From NCBI GenBank assembly GCA_033032175.1, contig CM065309.1:7316001-7380000 (forward strand): DNA of 64,000 bases, in the 5' to 3' direction. The stretch is from Saturnia japonica (Eukaryota; Arthropoda; Insecta; Lepidoptera; Saturniidae). Both the position numbers and the translations under genes were made by a program. Positions 24,296-35,549 of the stretch are shown piece after piece (positions within the stretch are counted from its first letter, which is position 1; each line of letters begins with the position of its first letter). The notes beneath the pieces are model-generated. The model made no database searches and was not told the origin of the DNA. It worked only from the letters and a program-made list of their open reading frames with translations.

Positions 24296-24382
24296 ATAAC
24301 CCGGTAAAGCTCTAAAAGCCATCAGCGGCTCTGTTTTTGTATAGGGCCCCTCCGGTTAAGAGTAAGGTCAGTTCTAAAAAAA
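24296..24382 (+). mobile_element. Jockey LINE 3' end, short fragment
   Basis: AACCCGGTAAAGC, AAAAGCCATCAGCGGCTCTG, ATAGGGCCCCTCCGG and GGTCAGTTCTAAAAAAA match, on the plus strand, the 3' terminus seen at 2602-2682 and 28575-28650. The tail has only seven A. Strongly 5'-truncated. Confidence 0.75.
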
Positions 24383-25524
24383 CCTTAGGGTTTGACCTTC
24401 GATTAAATGAATCATGTAGACCAAAATAAGAACATTGCTGTTTCAAGACATTGTACGACCACATTGTTGTGGCCATATCACGAAAGACTTTGACAATGCG
24501 ATTGACAGATTTGTCAGGCTGGCCACGGGAGCAACCGAACTAGCCGATATATTTAGGGGAGGGTACTTAAGGTACATGAGGGTGGTTTTATGAGCCATGC
24601 TTTGATTGTTCTGAACTCAATGTTACAAATCAAAACGAAAGGGCACCATTTTGCATCCAAAACTGCGGACTAATTTCAAAAAGTAACAAAAAAATTAAAT
24701 GAGAATTAAGAATAATAATAGTAAAAAATATTCAGTGAAAGTAAAACAAAAAAAATTATATCAGAGATTCACTTATGTTTAACTATTATTTATTGGTACC
24801 TATATAATATGTTACAATCTGTCTTTAGTACATCAAACTAAAAAACGGTATTTTTTTTAAATCCCAACCAGTCTGAAAAAATGCCATCCATATTACACAG
24901 TGAAAATTTAAAAAACCATGATCCTTTCTTTAATGAACAATGATATTGACAATATTTATGAAAATATATCGCAATTCAAATAATTTTTGTTTCAACGGGT
25001 ATATTGAATACAAATTGTGACATCATATTTTTATTTATTCACCATAAAAAGGTTTTAGTAAGCTTCTTAGTAAAATTAATATTGATATCATGGTGCACTA
25101 TTACCTATCCACAAAATATTCTGTCTATTGCTTGTGTATGTGCCGACGCAAACATTAAATCACAAAAAGTAAACGTCACAGAGTAGGTACTTTTGTATAT
25201 AAGAGTAAACGTATACGTTGTAGATAAATAGTAATTTCTTTGAAGAAAGCTTCATTATTTTCTGATTAACCACGTATTTTTTAATAAACTTACTTATTTA
25301 ATATATGGGAAATAACGACATTAGATAATAAATGGAAGATATTGTGATATAAAACTCAGTTTAATGAAAAATTACATACAGTTAGATAAAATATTATGTA
25401 ACTTTAACATTAAATTTGGAGTTTTTAGAGGGATAGTGTATGTATATATTGCATGTATGTCTGTATGTAGTAGTTTTAGTTTTTATTTATAAAATTTGTG
25501 TTTTTTGGCCCTATATTATGTAAT
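24383..25524. other. Stretch without recognised genes
   Basis: GC-richer start (24400-24600) with no motif I can name, then AT-rich. An open stretch of 60 codons at 25004-25186 is not convincing. Confidence 0.4.
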
Positions 25525-26790
25525 AAAGGTGGCATTAGCAAAGCTTGGTTATCGTTGGGCAAGTGAAAGTCGATTAGAAATAATAATGTGTACCTAGAAT
25601 TCTAAGATGCCACAAAAACTCCCTAGAAAGTTCTAACTAGGAAGTCACCATCTTGTTTGGTAATGCGGACGCTAAATATAAAAATAACAAAACGAAAAAC
25701 AGGGTGGGTCGCCTGCCCTGGAGATATATTCACACCAAATCTTAGGTACCAAATACAAATACGTACTCACCAATTCGGCCAACTCGAACTCCTGAACGGC
25801 AGGTCTTCGTTTTTTAAGCGACTTTACTTGATGTTTTTATTATTTCATATGCGATGCGATGCGGTTTCCAAATTATTCAATATTTTAGTTATATATACAG
25901 AGGAAAAATATATGTACGTTTTTCAAAATTACATATATAAGACAAATGTGTCGCGCATGCGCGTGCGTTTGTTATACATAGCGCGCGAACGGCGGATGGC
26001 GGAACTAGCGCCGGTGATACATCAGTAGTATCAGTACTCTGACCATTTCAAGTGACGAAATTGGTCGAGTGAATCATACGATAACTTTAAATGGCACCTT
26101 GGATTTGATGTGAATGTGTAAACGTATAAAATTCAAAGCGGCGGAAACATGTTAGCATACTGAAATCAACATAGGACAGGAAAAAATTACCTTAATAATG
26201 GCAATAATAGTATTAAATAAAGAGGACTACTACCCGTGCGCGATAAGTTGAGACCTGGGGGCAGTGACGCCACAGACGCATGGTTGTACTGTGCGCAAAA
26301 GATATTACAACAACATTCATCTCGCGACTTTGTCTCTGCTATTATTTTTAATGTAGCGAGTGTTGTACTAGGAACAACGCCGCCTTATATTTATTATATC
26401 AACAGGTAAACACAACCGTTTGTTCCGTTTTCAAAAAGTCCAACACTTTTAACACTTCTCTCTCCACTATGTAAAGTTTTACCCTTCATTATAACAATAA
26501 ACTTAACACAAAAAATAACAATAAAATATAGCAGTAACCCTAATAACTTTTAATGAAATAGTATCAAATAATATTATAAAATCGGATCGCGTCGTCGTTG
26601 CGTGACGTAAGCCAGTACGAGACTAAGATGTTAAAAAAATGGCGCTGCCTACAGTACAACAATGGAGCTTGAGGGGAAGTTACAGGAGTAGCAGGCGGAC
26701 GGTTACATTCCAGGCGAGTCTTAACTTATCGCGCACGGGTAGTAATTGCCAAATAAGTAAGAAGAAGAAACATTAAATTTAACATTTAGG
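25525..26790 (+). repeat. Dispersed repeat F, long copy, split by a TIR element
   Basis: Left part 25525-25665 (AAAGCTTGGTTATCG, AGAAAGTTCTAACTAGGAAG) and right part 26190-26228 plus 26743-26790 (AATGGCAATAATAG, AATAAAGAGGACTA...ATTGCC...AAGAAGAAGAA) match 15110-15312. Between them, 25666-26190 has no counterpart in the short copy. It includes a CpG-rich stretch (25948-26010, GCGCATGCGCGTGCG) and a 123-codon plus frame (25657-26028) without recognisable domain. Then comes the TIR element 26230-26742. Confidence 0.6.
26230..26742. mobile_element. 513-bp TIR element with TA target duplication (MITE-like)
   Basis: Ends are CTACCCGTGCGCGATAAGTT at 26230 and its exact inverse at 26723-26742. Similarity extends inward imperfectly (GGTTGTACTGT near 26281 pairs with ACAGTACAAC near 26652). 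TA dinucleotides flank it (26228-26229, 26743-26744). Comparing with the uninterrupted copy of the host repeat (GAGTACTAGTTGCC at 15278-15291) gives a precise TA-duplicating insertion. No reading frame of note. TA duplication fits Tc1/mariner-like or related cut-and-paste elements, but the ends name no family I know. Confidence 0.88.
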
Positions 26791-28574
26791 TACCTTCAAT
26801 AATGAAATTAGTTTGTTTTTTTTTTTTAAACCAGTAAGTATCGTAGTAAGTATATTCTGTCTATTTGCAGTTTCTATGCGAATATATTTAATACAAGGAT
26901 ACTGATTTTTTAGCAGGAATATTATTGTTTATGTGTCTTATTCTTTGGAGAATGTTGGAATGTTAGAAAACACATTATTGTGGGTGTGCCTGTAACTATA
27001 TCCAACGTGCCCGTATTATCGATAATATGTAGTAGGTCCTTCAGAAAGAATGTATGGTAAATGTACTTACACTGCGCCTGCTATTTGTTGTAAGCGTAGA
27101 ACAATCCAAAAACAACAGCGGCTACCGAGAGACTTAAACCTGCTATTGTATTATTGGAAGGCATTGTTTTAGCTTCGTTTTAATTGGTGTTTGTGAATCT
27201 TCCTATTGTTAATATAAATGTGAATACAAGCATGTTTTCTTGATGACGTAATACAATATTAGCAATAATAGATGATTTTTTAATAAAAAATAATTATTTT
27301 CAAAACTTATACTTTAAATTTAATAAAATAAAATAATCTTAAACTATTCTACGATAACGATCTTCCCTGCGATGTGTTACTATTTACCCGACTATGGCGA
27401 AGGAAAAAGGAGGGGTATTTAATAACGACTTTTTAAATTTGAAATAAATTATTTGCTTAAAGGACACATTTTTAAAATACAGTTAAAAAAATTAATATAC
27501 TGTTAAATTAGTTTTATACAATTAAAAAAGTCACTAAAATGAATTTGTATTATTACATATTATGGGTGCGGCATCCAGGCTATGGTGCAATTTTACCGGG
27601 CAATCAAAATTTAATGTATTTACATAATTTCATGTCTAAGCTGTTGACCGTTGAAGAGTTCATATAACTGAAGCTATTCCTGGATCTTGATTCATGTCAT
27701 GGCTACCATTGTCATCGGAACTGAACCGACACGTAAATAATCAACTTCGTAAGATAAGAGGAAGTGGTTTTATTTCAGCTTGCAAGATTTGGCCTAAACA
27801 AACAAAGTAACATACAAACATTGCAAATTAAACAAAAGCGTGAAAAAAAAATATATTCATTAAAATAAATAATACCACACATAAAATTTCACGTTCAAAG
27901 TTCGATCGGTCACTTTGCTTAAGTTATCGTATACGGTTTGAATAATTCCTAGCTTTTGTTTTAATCAATGTAAAATATCGGTATGATTGTTGTTCTTTTA
28001 TAACGATTTATTAGTCCCGAGGGATTCAGACTCAGCGAACCGACGCAAACCAGATTATTATTTACCACTTTCAACCGCATTTTATTACTAGCCCACAAAA
28101 GGGTCAAATAAAAAGAAGTATTCCCTTTGTGGATAAAACAATAGACCGATATTTATGACCTTACCTTTTGAATTTGCTCGATTCCCCTATTCAACTTTAG
28201 ACTTATGAAGTAATTTGGTATAAGAAACCACATTTCTGCCAGTGAAAAGCGTTGGTGGTTGGTAATATTTGTCACAGTCAAAGAATTATGGTCGTAGCCG
28301 TTTAATAGCTTATGTGTTTTATGAAAATGTTGTACGGAATCTTCTAGATACAGTCGCGTCGTAAACAGTACCTTGAACTTTATGAACTCCATGTTAGAGA
28401 ATGTTTGGATTGGATAGATACTTAAAATGCCTACCTTATATGTAATGTATACCTTCATATAGGTAATTATTAATAAGAATACATTAATATTTGATTTTTC
28501 AAATGTTTTAATAATTTTTAATGGTTAAATAATACCAAATTATAGACTAGTGGTTTGTGAGAGTGTTTATGTTA
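26791..28574. other. AT-rich stretch without recognised genes
   Basis: A short segment 27095-27140 (AGAACAATCCAAAAACAACAGC, CCGAGAGA) resembles the family E repeat at 58050-58085. A minus-strand frame of 101 codons (28153-28458) has no recognised motif. Otherwise nothing. Confidence 0.4.
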
Positions 28575-29612
28575 TTTCTGACCTTACTGTTAGTATGAGG
28601 GGCCCTATCCCAAAACAGAGCCGCTGATGGCTTTTACAGTTTTACCGGGCTTGGGGGCGAGCGCATAAGGCACTCAGCCGCGAAAGCGTGGGCAACAAGC
28701 GCGCAAGAGTGCCAATGTGGCCGGACCTCGGCTTGGGCTGTTGCCGCGATTGCAAAGAAGGCGCGATCCGACTAATTCCCTATCCGTAAGATTCGCGCTA
28801 AACTAACATATACATATAGACATGTTCCTGCCTTCTGGGAGGAAGGAAGGAACATGTGTATATGTATTTAGTGATCTGAAAGATGGTTTACACTAACTAG
28901 CGTAAAAAAGAAAAAAAAAAGGTTCCTTCCGGAACCTATGTACCTATGTGGTGTGCACGTATGTATGAACATATTGTGTGTAATGATGTGTGTGGGTAGC
29001 TAAGTGATTGCAAGTGCAGTGTTACCTATATCGCGCGGGCGGCTGCCAGACTCAAGGGTTTCACACCGAGGAACGGACCTAGGCTTGAGTTATCGCGGGA
29101 GAGGGAGGTCGCGGCGGTGGATGTGCGGGACCGAAGTTAGCCGCCCATCCCCTGCGGAGGGAACGATGGTTTCGCGTGCGTGGGCGCAAGCACGCTATGT
29201 TTGGAGAAACGGTGGAGTAGTATTTGTTTATTCCCTCTATTTTATCAACGGGATCGGTAAAGATATTAGGTACGCGGCCGGCGTTGTTTGCGGGGGACGT
29301 TCGGTTTTGGGGTGTAAGTCGCGGCGGCTTTGATCAACGGATCCGCGAGATTCGAAGCGGCGTCGAAATATGATCTCCAGAGGTATTTGATGTACGATTT
29401 GACCGAGGGAAGTTCCATATCTCTATGGGGGGTCTTGCAGTCGAACGTATCAAGGAGCTTTGTTGATTTTACGTAAGAATAGCGTTTGGAGGACTTGGAA
29501 TGTATGAATATTGGATTTTGACATATGTGCGAATGCGGCTCAACTATATGTCATAATCGGACGGACGTGGCTTGTGATTGTTGTATTAACTGCACCGTAA
29601 CCGCTTTCAGGC
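28575..29612 (-). mobile_element. Jockey LINE, 5'-truncated copy: ORF2 end plus full 3'UTR
   Basis: On the minus strand the copy starts inside ORF2 near 29612, reaches the ORF2 end near 29079 and carries about 500 bases of 3'UTR to 28575. The 3'UTR includes TAGCTACCCACACACATCAT, ACGCTAGTTAGTGTAAACC, ATATGTTAGTTTAGCGCG and the terminal GGATAGGGCCCCTC block. The inverted relative at 34660-35112 shares most of this. The two therefore form an inverted pair about 6 kb apart. No clean A-tail remains. Confidence 0.85.
29079..29612 (-). pseudogene. Jockey ORF2 (reverse transcriptase) C-terminal fragment
   Basis: Minus-strand reading contains HVRPIMTYS followed by an in-frame stop, AAFAHM, LQTLFLRKINKAP, MELPSVKSYIKYLW, YFDAASNLADPLIKAAATYT and a proline-rich tail ending ITQA. 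This order (RPxMTYA, LQxxxLRxxxxAPWYVR, FDAAxxHPNPLI) is typical of the ORF2 end in Jockey-clade LINEs. At least one stop and one or more frame changes are present. The YADD catalytic region is absent. This copy identifies the GGGCCC-containing 3' tail in the window as Jockey. Confidence 0.82.
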
Positions 29613-29739
29613 TGCAAATTTTTTGCGCTCCGAAAGCAAATCGTCTGTAACGACCCTAACTTTTATATTTAATCCACAAATATCTGGGCGACTGAACTGC
29701 GCTCGGTGTCTTATAAAAATAAGAAAATCATTTTTTTTA

Positions 29740-29950
29740 AATAATAGTACGTCACATTGATGGTACCTTGATGTTAAGCACAGTACAATCCTAGCACAAC
29801 GATGACCACTGAGAGATGCTGTCATGCCGACCTGCTTACATTTAACTGGATATGCATAGGCTGATCCCGAAACGTGACACGCAAACGCGAGCCACTATGA
29901 TGGACTTCTCACCACATGCATGGCGGTCGCGACTCAGTCTGGTAACACAA
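29740..29950 (+). repeat. Dispersed repeat, family E, partial copy
   Basis: Shares AGTACAATCC, ACCACTGAGAGAT, TCATGCCG, CGAAACG and CACCACATGCATGGCGGTCG with 57890-58250. The last part also resembles the tandem-array monomer. No reading frame. Class unknown. Confidence 0.55.
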
Positions 29951-30039
29951 CCCTACCAACACGCTATCGCCATTTCCTCGTTCGTTACACAACAGGGTGC
30001 ACCACGTGCAGGGGAGGTTAGCTTGGACGTCTCGTTTAT

Positions 30040-30190
30040 GTAAATGTTACTCGATACCCTTTACACCCCTACACATATCTAGATAAACATGTAATGAACA
30101 TTGTCTATATACAAAATTTCATCCAAATCGTTGGAGCCGTTTCCGAGAAACCAATTATAAATTTACATGAATTACTCACTTAATAGTATT
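30040..30190 (+). repeat. SINE-like repeat end, family D type
   Basis: ACAAAATTTCATCCAAATCG, TGGAGCCGTTTCCGAGAA and a tail AATAGTATTAGATTA. Similar to the 3' end of 6341-6940 and to many lepidopteran retroposon ends. Confidence 0.55.
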
Positions 30191-31839
30191 AGATTATTGA
30201 TTCTATCATAGATTAATGATTGATTTGATTTGTATGTTACAAAGAAAATTTGAAATTATAGGTTGTGAATATGTGGTCTCACTCAGGTGTTTTTAATTAG
30301 TCCGTATCAAAGTATAAATTTCGCCCTCACAAATACCTACCTACTTGTTTTAGGTAAATTTTGCATTGCGCAAGATCTAATGAAGAAATAGGACTTTAGA
30401 AAATAGCTTTAATTTATCAAACAGTTGGTTATATATGTATAAATTACGATCGCGGAAATTGGCGAAAATTCGGGAGAGAGCAATTTAGGAAATAAAAATA
30501 AAATAAATAATATGATATTAGTGGGAATAAGCACTAACAAATGTTTGTCTCTTTGAATAAACAATTTTTTTTTTGTTCACGCGAGTGGAGTCTCGGGCAT
30601 GGCTAGCATATTATATTTCCTCGATAGTTACTTGTTTATCATAACTAGCATGAAATCGGATATTTGTTGATTCTTGGTCGTCCCTGCGCCTACTTCTTGG
30701 TCTGTCAGTCCAGTTGAACAAGGTAATTTTTTTGACTTTGATACAATAGGTATATTATTATTAAATAGTTCCTTTGATGTGATTGGTTAAACTAGTTAAA
30801 ATAAATTTAATCAAAAAGATTCATACCAATAAAATGCGCCAAGGATTTTAATATGATTTTATTTAGAAATATAAAGCAAGTATGTATAATAAAAAAATCA
30901 AATATTTGTATAATACTCTCATCCGAAATAGGTGTGGACTGTGGACATAGAAAAAATATCGACAGCTATCACATCTCTATTCCATGGACGAATCTATTGT
31001 CTTAGTGAAAGTATCGTTACGACCGCGACCATTCTTCCATTGCGCCATTAGTTCAACTTACTCATCAATCGATTTCTACTAAGCAAGCAATGGTTACTGT
31101 TAGTATTGAAAAAAATTGACTTGGTGGTTCATCACGTGGTAACAAACAATAAATGATGTTTTTTGTGATTTTTAAAGAAAAAACTATAATATTTTAGTAT
31201 TTACGTGTGGAATGATAAGCCATCTTTAATGTAATTCAGATTAAAACTGGTATATATACAAATAAACACTGAACTACGTGGCATTTCGTAAAAAATCGAC
31301 AAATGTGTACTCGTTGACGGTGATAATTCGACTACAAACAAAAATCAGCATCAAACCCAATTTAGGGCAGATACGTTCGCACTCAACACGCCCCCGAACC
31401 ATATCTCCCTTGTTTTACTGATTTGTGGTTATGAGTCACAACGGTTCATTCGCGCCACTACTACTACAGTACTATAGTCAGAGACCCGAGCCGAGTTTTA
31501 AACTATTTTAATTTTCTATTATCTCATAAACTAGGTATCCAAATAACATGCTTTCAAGGGCAAAGTTTAACTTCATAAAATTGACTTTATGGCGAAGTAG
31601 CTTTTGTTCGTAAGAATTAAAAAAAGGCCTAAAAATATGGCTCATAAATCACTTTTTAATCTTCAACAAATGTTTGTAACAAAATTGTTTATGTATAAGG
31701 ATAGGCACATTCTATCGTGGACTATTTTTAGATATACTAAGGATCAATATTTCTATAGAACATTGTGTTTACATATCATTAACCATTACTCTAGTGCATG
31801 CGGATAAAGCAGTTCATAAGCGCTTTGACTTCCGAATTA
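30191..31839. other. AT-rich stretch without recognised genes
   Basis: No supported gene or repeat. A 67-codon plus frame at 31604-31807 has no recognisable motif. Confidence 0.4.
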
Positions 31840-32050
31840 CGTAACAAAAATTAAAGTTTAAGGCTAGCTGAGAGTTGTTACCTAATATTAGATATCCTAT
31901 ACTATTCCTCGTGAATCTGGCTATCATATACAAATATTTTTTTTAGTCCGAGTAGTAGCTACAAAGATCAGCGTGTTTAAACAAACAAACAAAAAAAAAC
32001 TTTTCCTCTTTATTATAATTTTGTATTACTATTAACATTATTATTAATAG
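31840..32050 (+). mobile_element. SINE-like repeat, family B, 3' part
   Basis: GCTGAGAGTTGTTACC, TTAGATATCCTATACTATTC, TCTGGCTATCATATACAAA and GTGTTTAAACAAACAAACAA match the minus strand of 14331-14975 in order. 5'-truncated. Confidence 0.7.
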
Positions 32051-32194
32051 ATATTTATTTATTAATAATTATTTAAAAAAATATTTAATACGTGGTAAGT
32101 TTAAATAATACACAAAAAACTAAATGCTAAGTATAAAAAGTTTATAAATTTTAAGCAATCAAAATATTTTTTTTTTATTTCATCATCATCGATT

Positions 32195-32450
32195 CCTTAT
32201 AGATGTTTGAAAATTTTGATCTTTGCCGTACTGTGAATAAATCACCTCCTGGCTAGCGTATTCTTTCCTCCTACTATATCGGGTGCTTCAAACGAGACAT
32301 GAAAAAAGCATTTCATTAGGTCGACATTATAGTGACGACTGCCGATGGAGTTTATCACCTGTAGTTGTGCGTCACTGTATTTTCCATCAGGTAATATGCA
32401 ATAAAGGCGGTATAAAAAATTCAATAATTGAGAAAAAGTTCCTTTGGAAC
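32195..32450 (+). mobile_element. CR1-like LINE 3' end with ORF2 terminus
   Basis: Plus-strand reading near 32225-32275 is a decayed form of the terminal motif 'RTVxxWNxLPASVFPP'. It is followed by a 3'UTR with GCTTCAAACGAGACATG, GACTGCCGATGG, GTCACTGTATTTTCCATCAG and GGCGGTATAAAAAA. Relatives lie at 50110-50330 and 58545-58870. CR1-type LINEs end in short simple repeats rather than long poly(A), as here. Strongly 5'-truncated and non-functional. Confidence 0.68.
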
Positions 32451-33124
32451 TGTTGTTCCATGATATGTTTTAGTAGGTAAGTACCGCATTTATTTTCAAT
32501 ATGTTATTACAGCTATTTATTAGGTATACAACTTCAAAATGCCTCCAATCTCGCGATGTCATATAAAGGTAATAATATCGCCGCGTCCATAAAACACTAT
32601 TTACAATTATTAGTAATTCTTTCTAGTCTCAACGTGTGGTTTCGTCGAACTTCAGTGACAAACTCCACATTGTTTTCCGTGTTAATTCGAATTGATAACA
32701 CCCCGTCTATCATAAATGACTAATAACAATTATTAACCTGAACTATTATCATTACAATTAGCTACTAATGTGTTCATATAAGTTTAGATTCATTGTTACA
32801 TGATTAAACAGGTAATTATTTCTAATTTAAGTCAATTCAATCAACTACATGGCACCACCTGTGCCTGCAAATGATTTGTAAATGATTTTATCCGAAATAA
32901 TATCATTTTCAATTATTACTTACTTCTAGACTCAACGTGTGCTTTCTTCTAACTTCAGTGACGACCTGTTATTTATATATATACATATATTATTTATGTA
33001 ATACACTATACATTATTAATATGTAATTATTATACTTTAATGTTACTCATTTTTATTAGTAGTAGGTATTATATTTTTTTCTATTTGTCTGCATACAATG
33101 ATAATTCTATTCGATAATACTACT

Positions 33125-33926
33125 GGGGCCCAAGTCTGCTAACAAAATAGTGTTTTAATAGTGTGTCGATAGTATCGCAATGGACATTTGGTATTCTCCT
33201 ATTTGTTTAACAGTCTATTGGAAAACTGCTGACTCATTTGATATCATGCTTTACAATCGCGTCTCAATGGTATGTCGATAGTAACTCAATAGTAGTCAAA
33301 ACGGTATTCTCTTAAACATTTGACAGCGTTATCAATCGAACTTCTATGGTGTTTTGACTATTGATTAGCCATTGAACAACAATAGCTTTTCTAGCACGAT
33401 TGCCTACACGTTTCGTACAAATTATATCAAAATAATATGAAAATAAATCGTAATGTGGCCGTCTATATCGCTACGCTTGCGCATTTTAGCATTAGGTAGA
33501 CGTAAATTAAGCCTTTTAATAAAATAAAAAAAGTAATTTTTTCTTTCGCGCTCAAACTTCAAAATACGTATTTTCAAATTATTCGCATCTTTATGACGGC
33601 TGACACACGGCAGTGTAAGGCATTTAAACTTTTTAATGACTTTGCACCTAAAATCGGCAACAAGTTTCCAGAATATAAAAAAAAAATGATTTTTGCATTT
33701 TAAAAAAAAGACGCAATCATAAAGATTGCCGACAGAAGTGAAAAGTCAATTTTAAATTTTTTAATGAATATTATAGTCTGAATTTTTGCGGAGCATGTCG
33801 GTGACGCGAAATCACAAGATTTTACCCAAATTACCAAATTTGTTACAATGTCAATTTAATATCAGTAGAGTGTCGATATAATGACAATAGTAGATTGTTA
33901 AATGTGAATTAGCAGACTTGGGCCCC
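33125..33926. mobile_element. GGGGCCC-ended TIR element, copy 1 (internally deleted)
   Basis: Ends GGGGCCCAAGTCTGCTAAC (33125) and AGCAGACTTGGGCCCC (33911-33926) are inverted. The inside is non-coding, with repeated short motifs such as TGTCGATAGTA/TCTCGATAG and 'TATGGTATTTTGACTA'-like words near the left end and TGTCGATATAATGACAATAG near the right. It aligns along its length with 48080-49326 in the same orientation but lacks about 445 bases present there (junction near 33811). No clear target duplication. Superfamily undetermined; non-autonomous. Confidence 0.88.
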
Positions 33927-34509
33927 TTGTTAGCTGGAAAAAAGTACCTTGTAGTATTAAGCGTACCAGTGTACCCACCAATTACTACAATCAAAGCAGT
34001 TTTAGAAAAATAGACAAAAGCTACTTTACCCCGCTCTTAAATACGACGCGTTAAAAAAGTTAAAATGTGTAACTAGAAATATTACTTTATAAAAAGAACT
34101 TAATTTGTAACGCGACCTTCAAGAATTTTAACAAAGACATGTACATTTTTAAACGAGTAAACCTCGATGGCGTGGCGCAGCACGGCGGTACGGTTCCTTA
34201 ACTGAATTTAAAAAGCTTTCATGGTTTTTTATACTCCAGATTCTAATTACAGAGCCGAAGGCGTCGCATAACACTACCTCAGTCATTACAGATGCCGTGA
34301 GCCAAGTCATAAAGTAAGGAAATGCTATATGCAAATTATTTTACCCCCGTCAGTTGTACTTGTAGGTTATTTTAAATATTGATCGTGTTATATAAAACGT
34401 TTGGATAGAAAGAATATTATCCAATTTTACACACATAGAAGTTATATTGTTTGTTATATTTTTATCCGCACCATACTTTTTATAATAACGAGGCATTCTA
34501 CCTTATGGT

Positions 34510-34510
<1 letters not shown>
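33927..34510. other. Stretch without recognised genes
   Basis: No coding or repeat signal supported apart from the (CA)n tract that follows. Confidence 0.4.

Positions 34511-34545
<35 letters not shown>
34511..34545. repeat. (CA)n microsatellite
   Basis: About 17 uninterrupted CA units. Open frames running through it on both strands are by-products. Confidence 0.95.
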
Positions 34546-34547
<2 letters not shown>

Positions 34548-34550
34548 ATA

Positions 34551-34600
34551 CACAGTGCAATGCAAAAACAGCGACGATCACTGAGAGATCGGAAATCCAT
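34551..34600 (+). repeat. Short fragment of family E repeat
   Basis: ACAGTGCAATGCAAAAACAG, CGACGATCACTGAGAGATC matches the core of family E at 58050-58085 and 29780-29815. Confidence 0.45.
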
Positions 34601-34659
34601 AGACAAGTGGTCTTTGTTATACTTCTCAATAGCTGGATATAATTGTGACAACCTAATAT

Positions 34660-35112
34660 AGAGTCACTGTATGGGGTTAATGTCCCCGCGCAATACAAGT
34701 CACACTGCACTCGCAATCATTTAGCTACCCACATACATCATTACTTCATTACACACAATATGTTCATACATACATACACACCACACACGTAAATAAATTC
34801 AGCAAGGGACCTTTTTGATGTGAAACATCTATAGGCGAGGGTACCTAAACCTGATTGTTGGCGTGGCGATACAGCCCACTTTCTTTCTTTTGTTCACTAA
34901 GATGTTTCACATCTATCGGGCGTCCCGTGACAGCAAACTTTTTTTTTCTTTTTCACGCTAGTTAGTGTAGATTATATTTTCAGATCAATAAATACTTTCT
35001 CCCAGGAGGCAGGAACATATATATGTATGTATGTATATGTTAGTTTAGCTCGAATTTTACAGATAGGGAATTAGTCAGATCGCGACAACACTGTAGTCAG
35101 TTCCAAAAAAGG
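34660..35112 (+). mobile_element. Jockey LINE 3'UTR, plus-strand copy
   Basis: Reads CGCGCAATACAAGTCACAC, TAGCTACCCACATACATCAT, ACGCTAGTTAGTGTAGATT, ATATGTTAGTTTAGCTCG, GAATTAGTCAGATCGCGAC and GTAGTCAGTTCCAAAAAA. It matches the reverse complement of 28575-29030. It differs in having an extra segment (34800-34950) with two copies of GATGTGAAACATCT / AGATGTTTCACATC in opposite orientation. It lacks the GGGCCC block before the 3' end. Confidence 0.8.
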
Positions 35113-35518
35113 TTAATCGGGTGCAGATTTCTACCATGTTGCTTGCTTACTGCATATACACCGGTTGTTCCTGGTACGTGACATACCTAAACGTGGTACT
35201 ATAAGTTCTACTCACCAAGACTCGGTATTTTGGAAGCTTATGACTTCTTAAATTTATTTCATAATTTACAGTATCAATACTTACGAGTATGTCATTTAAA
35301 TTCAAGTAATGATTTTGCAACAACAACGTTATCTTACTTAATGGATGGTATGATATTAGTGCCTGACTGGTAAACAATTTCATTTAATGAACTATCTGAA
35401 CTAAGAATATGAGTTGAGCTATATGTGAGTGCAAAACCGGCTATAGTGAGTGACACATTTCAACGCGTTCATTCTTTTCATTTGCACTGAAGACGCTTTG
35501 ACAAGTAGGTAGTATGAG

Positions 35519-35547
<29 letters not shown>
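35519..35547. repeat. (TA)n microsatellite
   Basis: About 14 TA units. Confidence 0.9.

Positions 35548-35549
<2 letters not shown>

Noticed and set aside
34451..34651. Open frames on both strands around 34.5 kb
   Set aside because: Created by the (CA)n tract, which reads His-Thr or Cys-Val.
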